The notes under the pieces were generated by a model. It saw only the letters and a list, made by a program, of their open reading frames with translations, was not told the origin of the DNA and ran no database searches. Shown one piece after another: positions 10,202 through 21,941 of a DNA stretch of 64,000 nucleotides. The position numbers were made by a program, and so were the translations under genes. Origin of the DNA: Hygrocybe punicea (lineage: Eukaryota > Basidiomycota > Agaricomycetes > Agaricales > Hygrophoraceae); contig OY744462.1 in assembly GCA_963556145.1 (NCBI GenBank), positions 186,001-250,000 of the forward strand, in the 5' to 3' direction. The first letter of the stretch is position 1; each line of letters begins with the position of its first letter.

Positions 10202-10641
10202 TGTGATCGGTTTATCGTGGGATAGCGTAAACAAGATATCGAAGGGAAAAGACAATGTCGGTGACGTCCATCGGCAAGGAGACTATTCGGGTACAACAAG
10301 GTCACGTGGGAGATGTCCATGGTCGGTCTGGATTGTTCTAGAAGAAGGGACAAAAAGAGAACAAGAATAAGAAAGTACAAGGATGTCCAAATGAAGAAAC
10401 AATGACGTTGAAAGGAAGACAAAGGACAAAATGAAATGAAAAAGGAAGGTGTGCAGTGCAGAATCGTCGTGGTGGGTATCGGAATGGGCATCGGGGTTGG
10501 AAGCGGAGTTGGAAACGTAACAGGAACAATTACAATAAATTCTTCAGCACTCATCCTTCAGAAGCTTTAACTCTCGAATGCCATATGTATTCATTATACG
10601 ATACTTAAGAGGAAGAAATTTGCTAGTTAGGCATGTTTTTC

Positions 10642-13600
10642 TTAAGTGTATGCTCCAGCGGCGGCCATTACATCCTGCCACCCTGTCCCATTTTTCTTTT
10701 GTAAGTATTCACAGAACTTCCGAGCAGAAAAGTTGGGCTCATACTTCTCACGCAGGAAGCGGAGAGCAAGCTTGGTGTCCCAGCGGTGTCGGCTTGACAG
10801 CTCCTGGACCAGCTGTATCACCTTCTTGCGGCGGGCATGAGGTGTCTTCAGGTTGGGAAGATTCCGCCTCCATTTTGCTCCCCACCGCTCCTCGAGCTGG
10901 CGTGTCGAGAGATAGCCATCGACGCCATTGGTCCACTCCTCCCAGATTGTGGAAATGCTCGTGACCTCGGGATATATGTAGTGTGGTAGCCAGTCCTCTG
11001 CCCGCCACTCCCAGCTGTGTTTGCGCAGGGAGGACTCCGGGTAGGCTTTGACAAGATCATTCCACCTAGTACATTGCAAATCAGCAATGTGGTCATTGCT
11101 GAAAGGTGGCATGGGTGAGAGAGGCATGGGGGGTGAGGAGCGGCCAGCTGGGGCCTGTTGAGGGGCGCTGAGGGGTGGAGCAGCTAGGGCTGACGGTAGC
11201 AGGGGAGAGATGTTGAGTCCATATGGTGAGTTTGTGATGTTGATTGTTAACGTAGGCAATTGGCCTGGAGGCAGCGGTGGAGGTGGTGGGTTGGTGATGG
11301 CAGCCGGCAAGCTTTGTGGTGGTTCGGCTGAAGCCTGCAACACCGGAGGGGAGAGGACTGAAGCATTTGTTAATAAACCGCTGGCAGACGAGGCCCAAAG
11401 TGAAGTGTCAGCTCACCGGTTTTTCCTGCACGATGCCGTGACTTCTTTGAACTCATTTGCATATCAAGCAATGCCTTGATTGCTTCAACAGACCGGGTCA
11501 AGGATTCCAGCTGCGTGGCAAACTGGGCTGAAGCACGCTGTTGCTCCAGTGTGGCACCTTGGACAAGGCCTCGAAAGGTATGGGCATACTTGTCAGGCAG
11601 GTTCTCCAAAGCAACACGAGCACTTTCCTCAGCGCTTGTGATGACTGCGCTGGAGCTGTGCGCGAAGGAAACGAAGGTAGGGTTGTTGAACGGTGCATAT
11701 TGTAAGATAGGTGCTGTTGGATATGACAACGACAGGATGGCCATGTCCTGCAAGATGACTCGACGGAACCACAGGAGTAAGCTGAGGAAATTTTTGAGAG
11801 CGTAGTCTCGGGCACTCGGGTTTGCGGCAGACCGAGCCTCCAGGGCAGCTTGCTCCTGCTCAACCCATGGAAAGATCTCCTTCGTGAGAGTTTTGGGGGG
11901 TTCTGGTTGGCAGCCGACATGTCAGTACCCAGAAGCTTAGCAAGCCAATGAAATAACTCACCGAGAGCATCACGAAGGAGGCGGAAGGACTCAGGCTTGC
12001 GTGCATTGAACATAGCCGCACCAAGCATCGCATCAACAGGTAGGGCTCGATCATAGCATGGGCGGAAGGACCCTGTGCTATCACTCCATCCACCAAGCGC
12101 TTTGGTGCCATCAATGCTGGCACCATGCACACGGGCAGTCTGCGCCAAAAAGGGACAGGTAGCATGTGTGGATTTTGAGATGGAGATACCAACGGCAGTG
12201 TGGATGGTGTGTTGACACGGTCACGATGGTCTGTGAAGGACAGTAAATCATGTGTCACTGCATCATTTAAACAAGCACTCACTCTCATAGGTCAAGCGGG
12301 ACGATGGAGACTTTCGCATGGGCCAAAAGACATGGTACTGATACCACAAGCGCTCCCCATATTGCCCACACTGGGGCACATCAAATTTTGGGGCAAATTC
12401 GGGAACAGGTTTGCAAAGAACATGAAAATGCGTGAAGAAGAGGAGCACCAATGCGCCAACCCCACAGAGCTCAGTTACACGGTGACGGAGGGCACCGTGC
12501 TCATCTACTCGCCCGGTTTGGTTGTGCTTTGCATTATCGGCCAGTGCCGCCAAAGCCTGAGTGAACATGACGGGGTCATCTTCTCAGCTGGAAGAGAATA
12601 CAGAGGTGAGACTCACCAGGACATGGCAACCAGGTGCAATTTCATCAAACGGGATGCTGGTCTGGAAAAGGTCCGACCAGAGCAGCATCCGGGCACTCTC
12701 ACCCCGAAAGGCTGTCTGACTTGATAGCAGCATCATCGCACGGTCCCGGGTAGCAATGAATAGGCGCTTGGCGCTACTGGCTTTGCTGGTAAGGCACCAG
12801 ATTGAGCAGTTTTTGAGCTCATCGATAGTGTACATGTCTGCAAGTGCACGCACGTCAGTGACCGAAATCCTTGCGAGTCCAAGAGCACGAACCAGACGAG
12901 CTCCCTGCTGCCTTGAGGATCTGAGCCTCATCAGCACGCTTGGGCTCATTGTGCTGCACAGCCTTCTCAAATGCTGTGATGCGACTGTCTGTGCGCAAGC
13001 TGATCTGAGCCGATTCGTCACTCTTGTATTCATGCTGATGATGAAACCGATGGAATTCGAGTGCCGACACGACTCCCTTGATGTGCGATACACCAACCGA
13101 GGAACCGGCAATTGTCTCATCACTGCCACGCTTTCGCTGGGTGGCAAAAAAAATTCAGTCCTAGCACAAGTGTGGTGGGTGCATGCCTACTTTTGCTCGT
13201 GTGGATTCATGTTGGAGGAAGAGTGTGACTTTTGTAGCTGTGACAGGAAAAGCGGGTATAGGGACTCGTGTGGAGTCCTCAGCAGCAATCTCCGCTTGCG
13301 TATGCTCCCACCAATCCTTGTAGCTTTTGAGGTGTCTATCGTAGGTCTTCTTCGTCTGTTTTCCATTCTGCTCCTGCTGAACCATCTCGAGGCGCAGGCG
13401 GTGAGAATCATTCTCAAGGATGTCCATTGACCGCTGTGTACGCGGTGAGATGTTGGAAGCGAGACATGCCACCGCTTCATGATGTGATTGGGCAGGTCTC
13501 GGTGTACTGGTCTTAGGTGCCTCCATGGGGCTGTCATCCAAAATAGGCGGTAACGGGATTGGTGAAGGCGAGAACAGGTCAATGGTGTCTCTAACACCAT

Positions 13601-13721
13601 CTTGGCCTATCGGGGCATCAAGACGGCGCCGTTTATGCGCGAGGGGTGATGGTGGACACCATACGGGGACTTGTGGTGGCTTAGAGGCGTCAGCTAGCAT
13701 TGAGATTCCCCGAATTGACAC
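10642..13721 (-). CDS. Crypton tyrosine recombinase with GCR1_C DNA-binding tail
   Basis: Reading from ATG at 13719-13721, exon 1 (13721-13191) has a Pro-rich start and a core-binding-like region (QTKKTYDRHLKSYKDWW). A canonical intron joins in frame to RKRGSDETIAG. Later exons carry the recombinase core: RDRAMMLLS..AFRGES (catalytic Arg), GRVDEHGALRHRVTELC (HxxR-type block), HGASIDGTKALGGW and GSFRPCYDRALP (nucleophilic Tyr region). A coiled-coil-like piece follows (about 11370-11750). The last exon, ending at 10642, carries a GCR1_C domain: WEWRAEDWLPHY, IWEEWTNG..GYLS, LEERWGAKWRR, WDTKLALRFLREKY. Cryptons insert by site-specific recombination and lack TIRs, so element ends cannot be read off. 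All catalytic blocks are present and no stop within an exon was noticed, but not every splice was verified. The LTR element inserted 115 bases beyond its stop. Confidence 0.85.
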
Positions 13722-14446
13722 TACGACTCGGTCAACGATGCAGCTGGGTGAGAAAGGTGAGATTTAAAAAAACAAAGAGGTGAATCAAATGAATAAAACG
13801 AACAAATGATACGGGAGCCTCAACAAACGGCCGAACGTGAGCAGGGAGCAGTGAGCGTCGGCTGTGAAGTGGGCCGAGGTAATGTCGAGAGGGAGGGGGT
13901 GTAGTTCCAGGTGGAAAAACAAGTAGCGGCCAGAAAGTGCTGAAAAAGGGAGGAGTCAGCAACCACCGCAAGAAATGAAGGCAACGGCTTGCGAACTTTG
14001 ATAATGGCAAGTCGTAGCTTCACTGGAAGCGGGCATGGGGCAGAGAGGCTGGGAGGGACGTGTGAGGGGGGCCACTGGCCATCTTTTTAAAGGTGATTTT
14101 TTACCGTCAAAAAAGGGCCGGATGGCGGCTTGATGTCGAAACGGGACACTCACCGATTGAGTGATGCGTTCCGCGAAGGGCAGGTTCCCCGAATGGACAC
14201 AATGAACTCAGTCAATGATGCGGCTGGGTGAAGAAAGGTGGCAAACAATTTTTTACCGTCAAAAAAGGGCCGGAATGTGGAAGGAGACACTCACCGATTG
14301 AGAGGTGCGTTCCGCATGGCCAAAAGTGGATCGATTTCGGCCAACGATGCTGCTCGGAAGGTGTTGGCGGATACAGGGACCTGGTTGGAGATGCGATCAC
14401 TCAGATCCAAGGGGGGTGCCGATGCGCTGCAAGGGTGAAAGGGAGG
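13722..14446. repeat. Upstream Crypton flank with imperfect direct repeats
   Basis: A unit beginning TTTTTTACCGTCAAAAAAGG at about 14098 recurs at about 14252. Both copies continue with GACACTCACCGATTGAG and GTGCGTTCCGC-like blocks. A third related block (CCCCGAATTGACACT..GGTCAACGATGC) lies at 13708-13750 and recurs at 14188-14230. The unit is roughly 150 bp. The repeats sit directly before the recombinase start and may be Crypton terminal or promoter sequence. No gene is seen here. Confidence 0.55.
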
Positions 14447-14757
14447 GGGGGTGTTACATTTTTCAACTCCGCAACTCCGATTCCGACTCCGCTACCCACG
14501 ATGACGATTCCACTTTACCATACCTTCCTTTTTCGTTCCCCTTTACCTTTTGTCTTCTTTTGGACATCATTGTTTATTCTTGTTCTTGTTCTCTTTTCAT
14601 CCTTTCTTCTTCTAGAACAATCCAGACCGACCATGGACACATCCCCACGTTACCTTGCTGTACCCGAATAGTCTCCTTGCCGACGGACATCATCGCTATT
14701 GTCTTTTCCCTCGCCCTGACATATTGTTGACTTCATCCCACGACAAACCGATTCACA

Positions 14758-14928
14758 ATGGCTGTACTCCCGACACAGCTCATTACCGTAATTGTTATTG
14801 GCAGCATTGCCATCACCTTCCTGATCGGTTTCTACCTTGTTATGATCTATCTTTGGCATCGGCACCGAAACCCTTCCGCCATTGATACTTCTGACTTCCA
14901 CCTCGACAATATCTCGACACGTAATTGA
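14758..14928 (+). CDS. LTR-borne membrane microprotein, 56 aa (copy C)
   Basis: MAVLPTQLITVIVIGSIAIT start, then the same helix and WHRHRNP flank as the other copies. It differs from copy A at three positions by my reading (Ile/Thr, Thr/Ala, His/Arg). The frame is intact in an older, diverged LTR. Coding is suggested, not shown. Confidence 0.4.
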   Translation: MAVLPTQLITVIVIGSIAITFLIGFYLVMIYLWHRHRNPSAIDTSDFHLDNISTRN

Positions 14929-15133
14929 CAATTGCCATTCCCGGATATATGGTTTCCACTTTCGTATTCTGTGCCTACCATTATCCTCCCTGACGATCCG
15001 ACGACATTCCTCACCTGCACGCATGCCCTGGACAATCCTCGATCACGGGACATTTCACTGTTCTCTCTAATCCGACCATCGCCGAAGCACATTCTTTTGG
15101 ACTTCGACCACAGACCATACGACTTCCCAAACA

Positions 15134-15442
15134 GTGAACCAACCCCTATCGCATATTGTTTGCACGACATCGCTTCATTGCAGTACCCGACGACTTGTTC
15201 CCACAGCTTGTCACCTGTGCCATGACTCGAAACCTGGACCCACGTTCATTTATCCTTTTCCATCCATAATCTTGATACCTCCCACACTCGTTTACAATGA
15301 TACCCTTTCTTGGACAAATACCGACATCAGGTGGACCACATTGTTCCACACACAGGACAAGACACCGCCCCTCGATATGTCATTGACACAGACATCGTCA
15401 TCCGGTACAGCTTATGCTGTTCACATGTCTGACCTCGACTAG
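15134..15442 (+). CDS. LTR-borne 102-residue ORF (copy C)
   Basis: Same length and ends as the ORF at 4807-5115 (MNQPLS...HMSDLD) with roughly 15 residue differences. Unknown family. Confidence 0.35.
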   Translation: MNQPLSHIVCTTSLHCSTRRLVPTACHLCHDSKPGPTFIYPFPSIILIPPTLVYNDTLSWTNTDIRWTTLFHTQDKTPPLDMSLTQTSSSGTAYAVHMSDLD

Positions 15443-16378
15443 CCCACTGTCCTAGTTGGTTTTTTCCTCTATACATTCCTTCATTTTCTTTCATACCAAC
15501 CTTGCCACTATATCCACGCTACCTCAAGACACTCTCATCACCAACCCCACACTGGACGATACCCATCTTCGACCCGACCGTGCAATGCACTTGCCAAACT
15601 GCACACTTGCCCGTTACAGCAAGTGTAGACCCCGAATTGGCAATTCTGCATGTCACATGATCCGATGACAAATCATCCGAGTCATCCGGACCTCTTCTAT
15701 CCTCAACGACACCCGGGCCTCCAGTTGGATCGCGAGAACATCGACATGAGGACGCCTCATGTACGCCTCATGGTGAACACATGGTAGAGTTGGACATGTT
15801 GTGGCTTCATGGTTGTATTTCTATTTACCTCCCCTCAAGACCAGTCACTATATATACTGTTCTTGTTGTTGGTTCGGACTTTTTCTTCTTTTCCTTTCTT
15901 TACGTTTAGTCTGGTTCTTGGGACAGACTCATCTTGTTTTGGGTAACCCCCACGGCTCGCAATGACACTAGACCTTGACCCCCCCTGTTAGCAGTGTTGT
16001 CTTAGCTGTAAGCAACAATGAAAGCTGCTGTTCTCCCCTATGGAAGCCGATCCCCTGTTAAGTTGATTGTTGCCGGAGCCCGCTGCAGAAGCGATCCGTA
16101 ACAGGGGGGGGGCAAATGTTGAAACTTGAAAGATGTGAGAGAGGGGGCTCAGGCCGGTGTATTAGAGGGCTGTAGTGTACTGAAATGGCATCAACGCTGG
16201 CCAGCAGCTCACTGGCGCATCATGCTGCTTGTGTGTTGCACGAGCGAGGGGGAGACGTTGAGAGGCGACGGCGGGGGGGCAACGACGCGAACACGAAGGT
16301 TTGCGCTGACAGGTTGAATGGCGGCGGAGTTTGAATATTTCCAATCTCCACGCGGCTGCCGTTGCTTACACCTGTGTA

Positions 16379-16649
16379 CTATCATCACCCCACACATCGG
16401 ACAGGCCCAGCTTTCGGCCACTTCGAATTTCTCGCTCGATTTTAACTCAATCCACAGTAAACTTGATACAAGACATATAATACATCATATTGTTATTTTA
16501 GAAGTGTTTTCTAGGTGTAAAATGCAGTTTGTGGTGAGGAGAAAAAAAGGCAATTGGTCACGCTTTGACAGACGGGGTTCAAATATGCCACTGTGACATT
16601 GTGTGACTGGCCGAAAGCTGGGCCTGTCCGATGTGTGGGGTGATGATAG
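16379..16649. mobile_element. TA-flanked MITE with 42-bp perfect inverted ends
   Basis: The left arm 16379-16420 begins CTATCATCACCCCACACATC. The right arm 16608-16649 is its exact reverse complement. TA lies immediately outside on both sides (16377-16378 and 16650-16651). A TA target, short length (271 bp) and no ORF fit a Tc1/mariner-type MITE. Its right end is about 90 bases upstream of the TATA-like run at 16742. Confidence 0.85.
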
Positions 16650-16673
16650 TATGGCGTGTTTTGCGCTGGTGAC

Positions 16674-16716
16674 CCCCGGTTACCGCAACGAGGGGTTACC
16701 GGCAAGGTAACCGGGG
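16674..16716. repeat. Short perfect hairpin
   Basis: CCCCGGTTACC (16674-16684) pairs with GGTAACCGGGG (16706-16716) across a 21-base loop that itself contains GGGGTTACCGG. It lies between the MITE and the putative TATA box of the membrane protein gene. Confidence 0.6.
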
Positions 16717-16779
16717 CCTGGGCCGACCCCAGCGTATACTCTATATATATACGTTCCCAATTTGTGGTTACCTTCGGAT

Positions 16780-18068
16780 TCATGAATGGAACCGGCCAAA
16801 GCGTATCTCTGTCATTCATGGGTAGGCACAACGCTCTCTCATATACTGGTGCGAATATAACATGCTCGTGTCTCAGGCACTGTTGTCGGTTCAATTGTGC
16901 GCCATCGATGGGACAAATATCACCCGCATCGACACCTACGACCTCTCAGGAATCGGAGCAACGGGGTACAACTGCACGCCAATCCCTTGGACCTCGGATG
17001 TCCTCTCCGGAGGACAGCATACCATTACCGTCACCGAGGTCCAACTTGAACCAAATCCTGCCATCTCGATTGGTTTGGTGGCTATGCTTAGCTTTGTGTG
17101 TGTGTCTTGTTGTATCCAGGGCGGTCTATGGCGTACACAATTGCTTGAATCCTTTTCAGGTACACAACTGGTGGGTCAACGAGTACAGCGCATGCGGGGC
17201 CTTCGACTAGTGCAGGCACGAGCATACACAAGTCGCCGGGGGTTGGCGCGGTCGTTGGAGCTGTGGTAGGCAGTATCATTGTCCTACTCATCATCTTAGT
17301 GGTGGTATCGTGGCTATTTTTTTGTCGATGGCGGAGGCTGCGTATGCCGACGCCTGGCGTATTCGAGCACAATAGTTTGGATACGGCTGAAAGGCATGGA
17401 TTCTTACACGCCATCCCATCACAAACAGGGGCTTTCGAATCTGATACATCTGCTTTCCAAGGCATTCAATCTCCTGATATTGGGCGACAAAGTCAGCCAG
17501 ATGTTGCACTACCAGCATTTGCAACAAAGCAATCTGGTACTTCACCGAACATGCATTTGAATTCCCAAACTGAACTCCCATCCACAACAATCCTGCCTAC
17601 CAGGCCAAGAGAAGTAACCAAAAACATCAAGTTGGAATCATTGAGTTGAATCCTTCTCAACACCAACTTCCCACCACCCGCATCTCATTCAACATCTCCT
17701 TCCAGCACAATTCCCTCTAATGTACAGTACTCCCCAGACCCCCTGGTCCTGTTGACGAAGCTCTCAGATTCAGGCACACAGCTTGATTATCGCTGCTGTT
17801 GCTAGGAGCATGCTCAGGCTTGGCGGGGGAAGTGGCTCCAGCGCCGCAGGCGAGGTCATTGAGCTCGAGGCAAGTGATCTGGACCTCTTGCAAAGGCTGG
17901 CAGATTTAGGTGCGGACGGTTCTGTTATCAAAGGGGTCGTTGAGAGTAATGTTCGAAAGGGGAGCAAGCCGTGCAGGCGTCGTAGCTGTGCTAGGAGTGA
18001 CTGGATCTGTGGACTCAGATCGTACCGGGGAGGATCCTCCTCCCGCTTATGATTTCATGGGCACTTGA
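16780..18068 (+). CDS. Single-pass membrane protein with proline-rich cytoplasmic tail
   Basis: A typical agaric cell-surface protein of unknown function, read as several exons. An extracellular beta-rich part has FGFMNGTGQSVSLSF, then AIDGTNITRIDTYDL and SGGQHTITVTEVQ with NxT/NxS glycosylation sites. A Ser/Thr-rich stalk follows, then GAVVGAVVGSIIVLLIILVV as transmembrane helix and the basic FFCRWRRLR stop-transfer (about 17160-17340). The cytoplasmic tail is Ser/Pro-rich. After a probable intron near 17650-17780 the frame ends in EDPPPAYDFMGT with a TGA at 18066-18068; PPxY is a usual WW-domain/ubiquitin-ligase docking motif. A TATATATA run lies at 16742. Exact exon ends are not resolved and the signal peptide is not identified, so the 5' part could be incomplete. 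Confidence 0.6.
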
Positions 18069-18354
18069 AGACAAAACTGTCATCTTGTAGTCTCATCGGA
18101 TGAGTTGAAACTTATCTGCATCAAATTGTTAACTAGTAATGTTTGATCTCTAATCAACGCATCAACTCTGCATGTTCGGTTTAACTTAGGGCAAGTTCCG
18201 GTGTTGCGAACGGCGAATGACACCAAGCAAAGAGTCGTTCAACAAGCAGGGAGTCATCAATGAATGATTAATGATTAGCTGACAATGTTCCGGGAAGGCA
18301 CTAACTGATACACCTACAGATATTTGACGACAATAAATAAATACTTAGCATGAA
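18069..18354. other. Convergent intergenic spacer
   Basis: AT-rich spacer between two 3' ends. No ORF or repeat was recognised. Confidence 0.5.
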
Positions 18355-21300
18355 TTAAGAATGGAACGTTGAAATAGACGGGTGTCTATGGTCACCCTGC
18401 TGTGAACCCTGAGCACCCAATACCTCACCAGCCAGCTTTTCCAATGCCATCACGTCAATATTTCCCGCCACGACCAACCCCTGCACCCACGCCTTTGCTT
18501 TCTCCACCACCAGCTCCCATACACTTCTCTCTCCCGCCAGCGTGCTCTCAAACAGCTTGATGACTAGGAGTGTGGCCCAAAGGCTTTTCAGGCCATCCTG
18601 GCTTAGACTTGCACCGACAGGCTTAAAATCCTGGAGTTTGGCCATTAATTCTGCGATGGGAGCACCAAGCAAAGAGGCAAGCGCCGGCTCCAACGGGAAG
18701 TAGCCTTCGAATGTCTGCAGATTTATAAGGGCCCTAGTTTTCATCGATAGCGGCCGTGTTCCCGTTTCGGAGGAAAGGCGGGCCGCAGGAGGGCCGCTCA
18801 ATGGTGAATACGCGATGGCGATGTCAGAGGCGGACAGGTCGTCTTTCTGTCGGCATTCATGTATGGGGAGTTGAAGAAAGGGATGGGGCACCATAATTAG
18901 CAGTAGTTCCAACATTGAAAGGTATGAAATGCTCATGATACTCACCTTTGGGTATTTAGAATCTGATGAAAAGGTGGCTTCATGGTGGTCACGATCTTTG
19001 ACAGTCCGTTGTCTAGAAAAAGGTTGTTTGGTGGGGAATGAGTCAGAAAAGTCACTGTATAACATCCGGCCATCATGGCTTGACATTGCTTTCTCCTTGC
19101 TAGTCAGAGACGGAGCAACAGGCAGAGATAAATGAGGCAAGTAGCTTGGTGGCTCAAGCAGTGGGCGGTAGTATAAAGTTGGATGTAAGGATTGCGTAGA
19201 AAAGTGGTCGACGGAGTGAGAAATAGAAGATTTCGTAATAGTCCCGTCTTCTGCCGTGCCTTTCACCGAAGACCCTGCGTAGGAGGGCCTGGAAAAGCGG
19301 GAAGAGGCAGGAGATTTCGCTTTAGAACCTTCTGCTGATAACCGTGCACCTTTCTCGGAATGAGTGGCAGATTTGGGGAATTTAGTTTGATATTCTATTG
19401 TAATATCAATTAGCTGAAAATAGCAACGTGACCAAGCTCACCATCGGCAGTAATGCCAGACCATCCGAATGCATTGTCGTTTGCATAATCGTCGTCATCG
19501 CTATCAACGTTTGCTAGTACGAACGACCTCGCTTTAGCACCCTTTCCGGGAAATGACGTATCTTTCCCTAAGTGGGAGGAAAACTTGGAATCGCGAGAGG
19601 ATTTCTCTGGATAATCTATTCTCGGCGGCGGGGGAATGAATGCCATGTTGATGGGTATCGAAGGGGTCGTCCGCGGGTGGCTGGGACCGGAAGAACCAAA
19701 CCTACCAGCCGTAGTGATCCCGTCGTTTGCAAAGATTTCATCATCAGCATTGATGATCTCGTACATCTCCTCATCGTCTAATTCGACCAAGGACTCGGTA
19801 TCCGATAATGGCTTCTCCTCTGCATCCTCTTTCACCTGTATGACTGCTAAGAAGCTGGTCCACTTGCTCGCGAGCCCATACGTCAAGCCCACTCGCACAC
19901 CTTCCCGCTTGACCCATTGGTCGAAATTCCCAGGTTGTGACTCCTTGTTGACGCCATGGTCACTACTGTGAATATATCCAGTACCCTCTTCCAGCTCCTG
20001 CAAGATCTTCCTAGCAGCAAGCTGGTGGATAGTTCGTTCCTTCTTCTGTACCGTCTGCACTTCGATCTCCAGCTCCAGCTCGTCACCTGATGGCGTTGTT
20101 CCGCGGAGCCATACAGACGAAGGGGGGCGTACGTGTTCAGAGAGAATGGCGTATGCAGTGAAACGAGAGAATGGAAAGAGAGGTGGGAGTTTGCAGGGCG
20201 CTTGAAGGACACTGGGAATGACGAAGTCCGGAAGCCTCGAAAACGATATCGGAGATTCTATATCAGCATTTGGGTCGAAGAGGCTAATCCTGTTCATTGC
20301 GTTGACGGGGGAGAAGTCGCGTGAGGAATTCTGTATGACAGCATTCCCACTTGGTTTTCCTTCCCACTCCAGCCTGTAGTTGTTGACATGGGCACTCAAT
20401 GCTCCTCTGAGCATCCGTGCCACCTTACTCTCCATCCCCTCATTTTCGTTCGAAACAACCTGCGAAAATCCTCTCCCCACTCTGGCCAAGCCATCAATGA
20501 GTACATGGCTCACATCCATGCCAATACCCAAACTGAACAACCTAATATCCCCTTTCGCGGTCTCCTTTTCCACGTACTCGAAGAGATCCCTCGAGTCCCA
20601 CACCTCTCCGTCAGTCAGTACCATGATATCTAACATCAAGTCTTTGAAGCGCTTCGAAATTGTGGATTTTATGGGAGGGAGGATCTCAGTGCCACCCAAG
20701 TTTGCTCTCATGCTATCAACGTGCCGCCGGGCTTCTTGAAATGACTGATCGGAATAAGTTCGAGACGTGTCCCATAGGAACGAGTAGCTAGAGCCAAATG
20801 AGCATATGTTGAATTTGATATCGAGGGGGAGTGACTTGAGAAACACGCTCAGTGAGGATTTAAGGGGTGCAACGCGGTGGCTCATGCTACCCGAGCGATC
20901 GACAATGAACACGATCTCGGGCTTGGGGCCTTCTGGGAGCCTGAATTTGGGGACAAGGGTGACCATGAGCGCCTTTGAGTTGGGAATGGTAGGGTGGGTC
21001 TCGATCAGTGCGCTCGGATGAGAAAGATTGGCACATTTGACGAGGAGAATGAAATCCTTGCCCAGCTCCATAGATGTCTGGTCTAGCTTAGCGAGCGCAT
21101 ATTTTGGGTTGAAGGGTTCATTTAATGCATCCTCAGCATGTCGACCCAAATGCATCGAGATTGAATGCGAGGGTGACTTTGAAACGGTTTATAAGATAAA
21201 TAAGGATACATGATGTTTGGGGAAAGTACACACCTGAACGGTATTGATGTTGCTTGGCATGGCAATCTCGACTGAAATGTTTACACCTTTCACCGCGCCA

Positions 21301-21842
21301 TATGCACCCAGACCACTGGGCGGGTCACCATATCTTGGTGCGATGCCGGTCGGAATCGTAAACCTCAGGCCATCGACTTCAGCGTCATGCTTCAACTCCA
21401 TAATATACTCGATCTCAACCTTGACGACCTCCCCTGGAGGAATGTTCCCAAGACTGGTGCTGAAGACTTCAGGGGTGTGCTGTTCGAGCATGCCAGCGGG
21501 CTCGCCTCGAACTGCGGCATCTTGATACTTGACTTTGGCCTCCTCCTTCTCCTTTACAATACCCTCAATACAGCGCGCGCCCACATGACAACGAAAGGAC
21601 ACGATGGCACATGACTCATACAGGGGGAAAGTATACTTTGCGCCAGCGATCGGGTAGACATTGGAAGGGTTGACAAAAGTCTGAGCAAGTGAAGTACGGG
21701 AAGCTGTGTCGTGAATTTTTGTGACAGATGAGAGGGAGACCTGAGGAAGCCAATGAGTAGGGAAGCTGGCATATTGGTTGACGACGGTGTTCGGGGAGAT
21801 GTGATAGATGCCAGCGTATCGAGGAACGTCGTAGTTTGCCAT
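18355..21842 (-). CDS. VIT and von Willebrand factor A domain protein (VWA5-like)
   Basis: Four exons fit together: 21842-21234, 21176-19442, 19394-18946 and 18846-18355. All introns are GT..AG, and the total is 3285 bases, exactly 1095 codons, so about 1094 residues. Residues about 15-150 form a VIT domain (FPLYESCAIVSFRCHVG, IEGIVKEKEEAKVKYQDA, GNIPPGEVVKVEIEY). A VWA domain follows with the MIDAS motif IVFIVDRSGSMS and the downstream VLTDGEVWD. The C-terminal third has a Ser-rich linker and an alpha-helical end (TFEGYFPLEPALASLLG), as in fungal and animal VWA5A/inter-alpha-trypsin-inhibitor-like proteins. These are thought to act as metal-dependent protein-binding scaffolds; a specific partner is not known. 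It is the most intact host gene here. A TATA-like ATATATA lies about 40 bases before the start codon. It converges with the membrane protein gene. Confidence 0.88.
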
Positions 21843-21941
21843 TGACGGCTACAAGCGCCAAAGGTTCGTTGGGGTTGTTGTTGTATATATCTATGATCTA
21901 ATCGATATCAGAAGTTCAGATCAGAATGCTGATCAGTAAAT

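Larger units (their letters stand above)
4146..10522 (-). mobile_element. Complete non-autonomous LTR retroelement, 6377 bp
   Basis: Two 1667-bp direct repeats (4146-5812 and 8856-10522), beginning TGTTA(C/T)GGATC and ending CGTAACA, flank a 3043-bp interior. The five bases GGAAC occur at 4141-4145 and again at 10523-10527, an exact target duplication, so this is one insertion. I found one difference between the LTRs (C4151 versus T8861) and no indel, so the insertion is recent. The interior has no reverse transcriptase, integrase or protease motif that I can recognise, so it must depend on proteins supplied elsewhere (LARD-like). The strand is given from ORF orientation and from the TATA box lying about 250 bases before the 3' LTR end when read on the minus strand. 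A convincing primer site and polypurine tract were not found, so orientation is not certain. Confidence 0.9.
8856..10522 (-). repeat. LTR copy B (5' LTR if the element reads minus)
   Basis: 1667 bp, TGTTATGG...CGTAACA, followed by GGAAC target duplication at 10523-10527. Essentially identical to 4146-5812. Confidence 0.92.
14452..16103 (+). repeat. Solo LTR C
   Basis: Starts TGTTACATTTTTC and ends GATCCGTAACA, 1652 bp, homologous to the reverse complement of the LTRs at 4146 and 8856. It is flanked by GGGGG at 14447-14451 and 16104-16108 (exact 5-bp duplication, although the right flank is a longer G run). A solo LTR forms by recombination between the two LTRs of a full element. A TATATATA box lies at 15849-15856. 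Confidence 0.88.
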
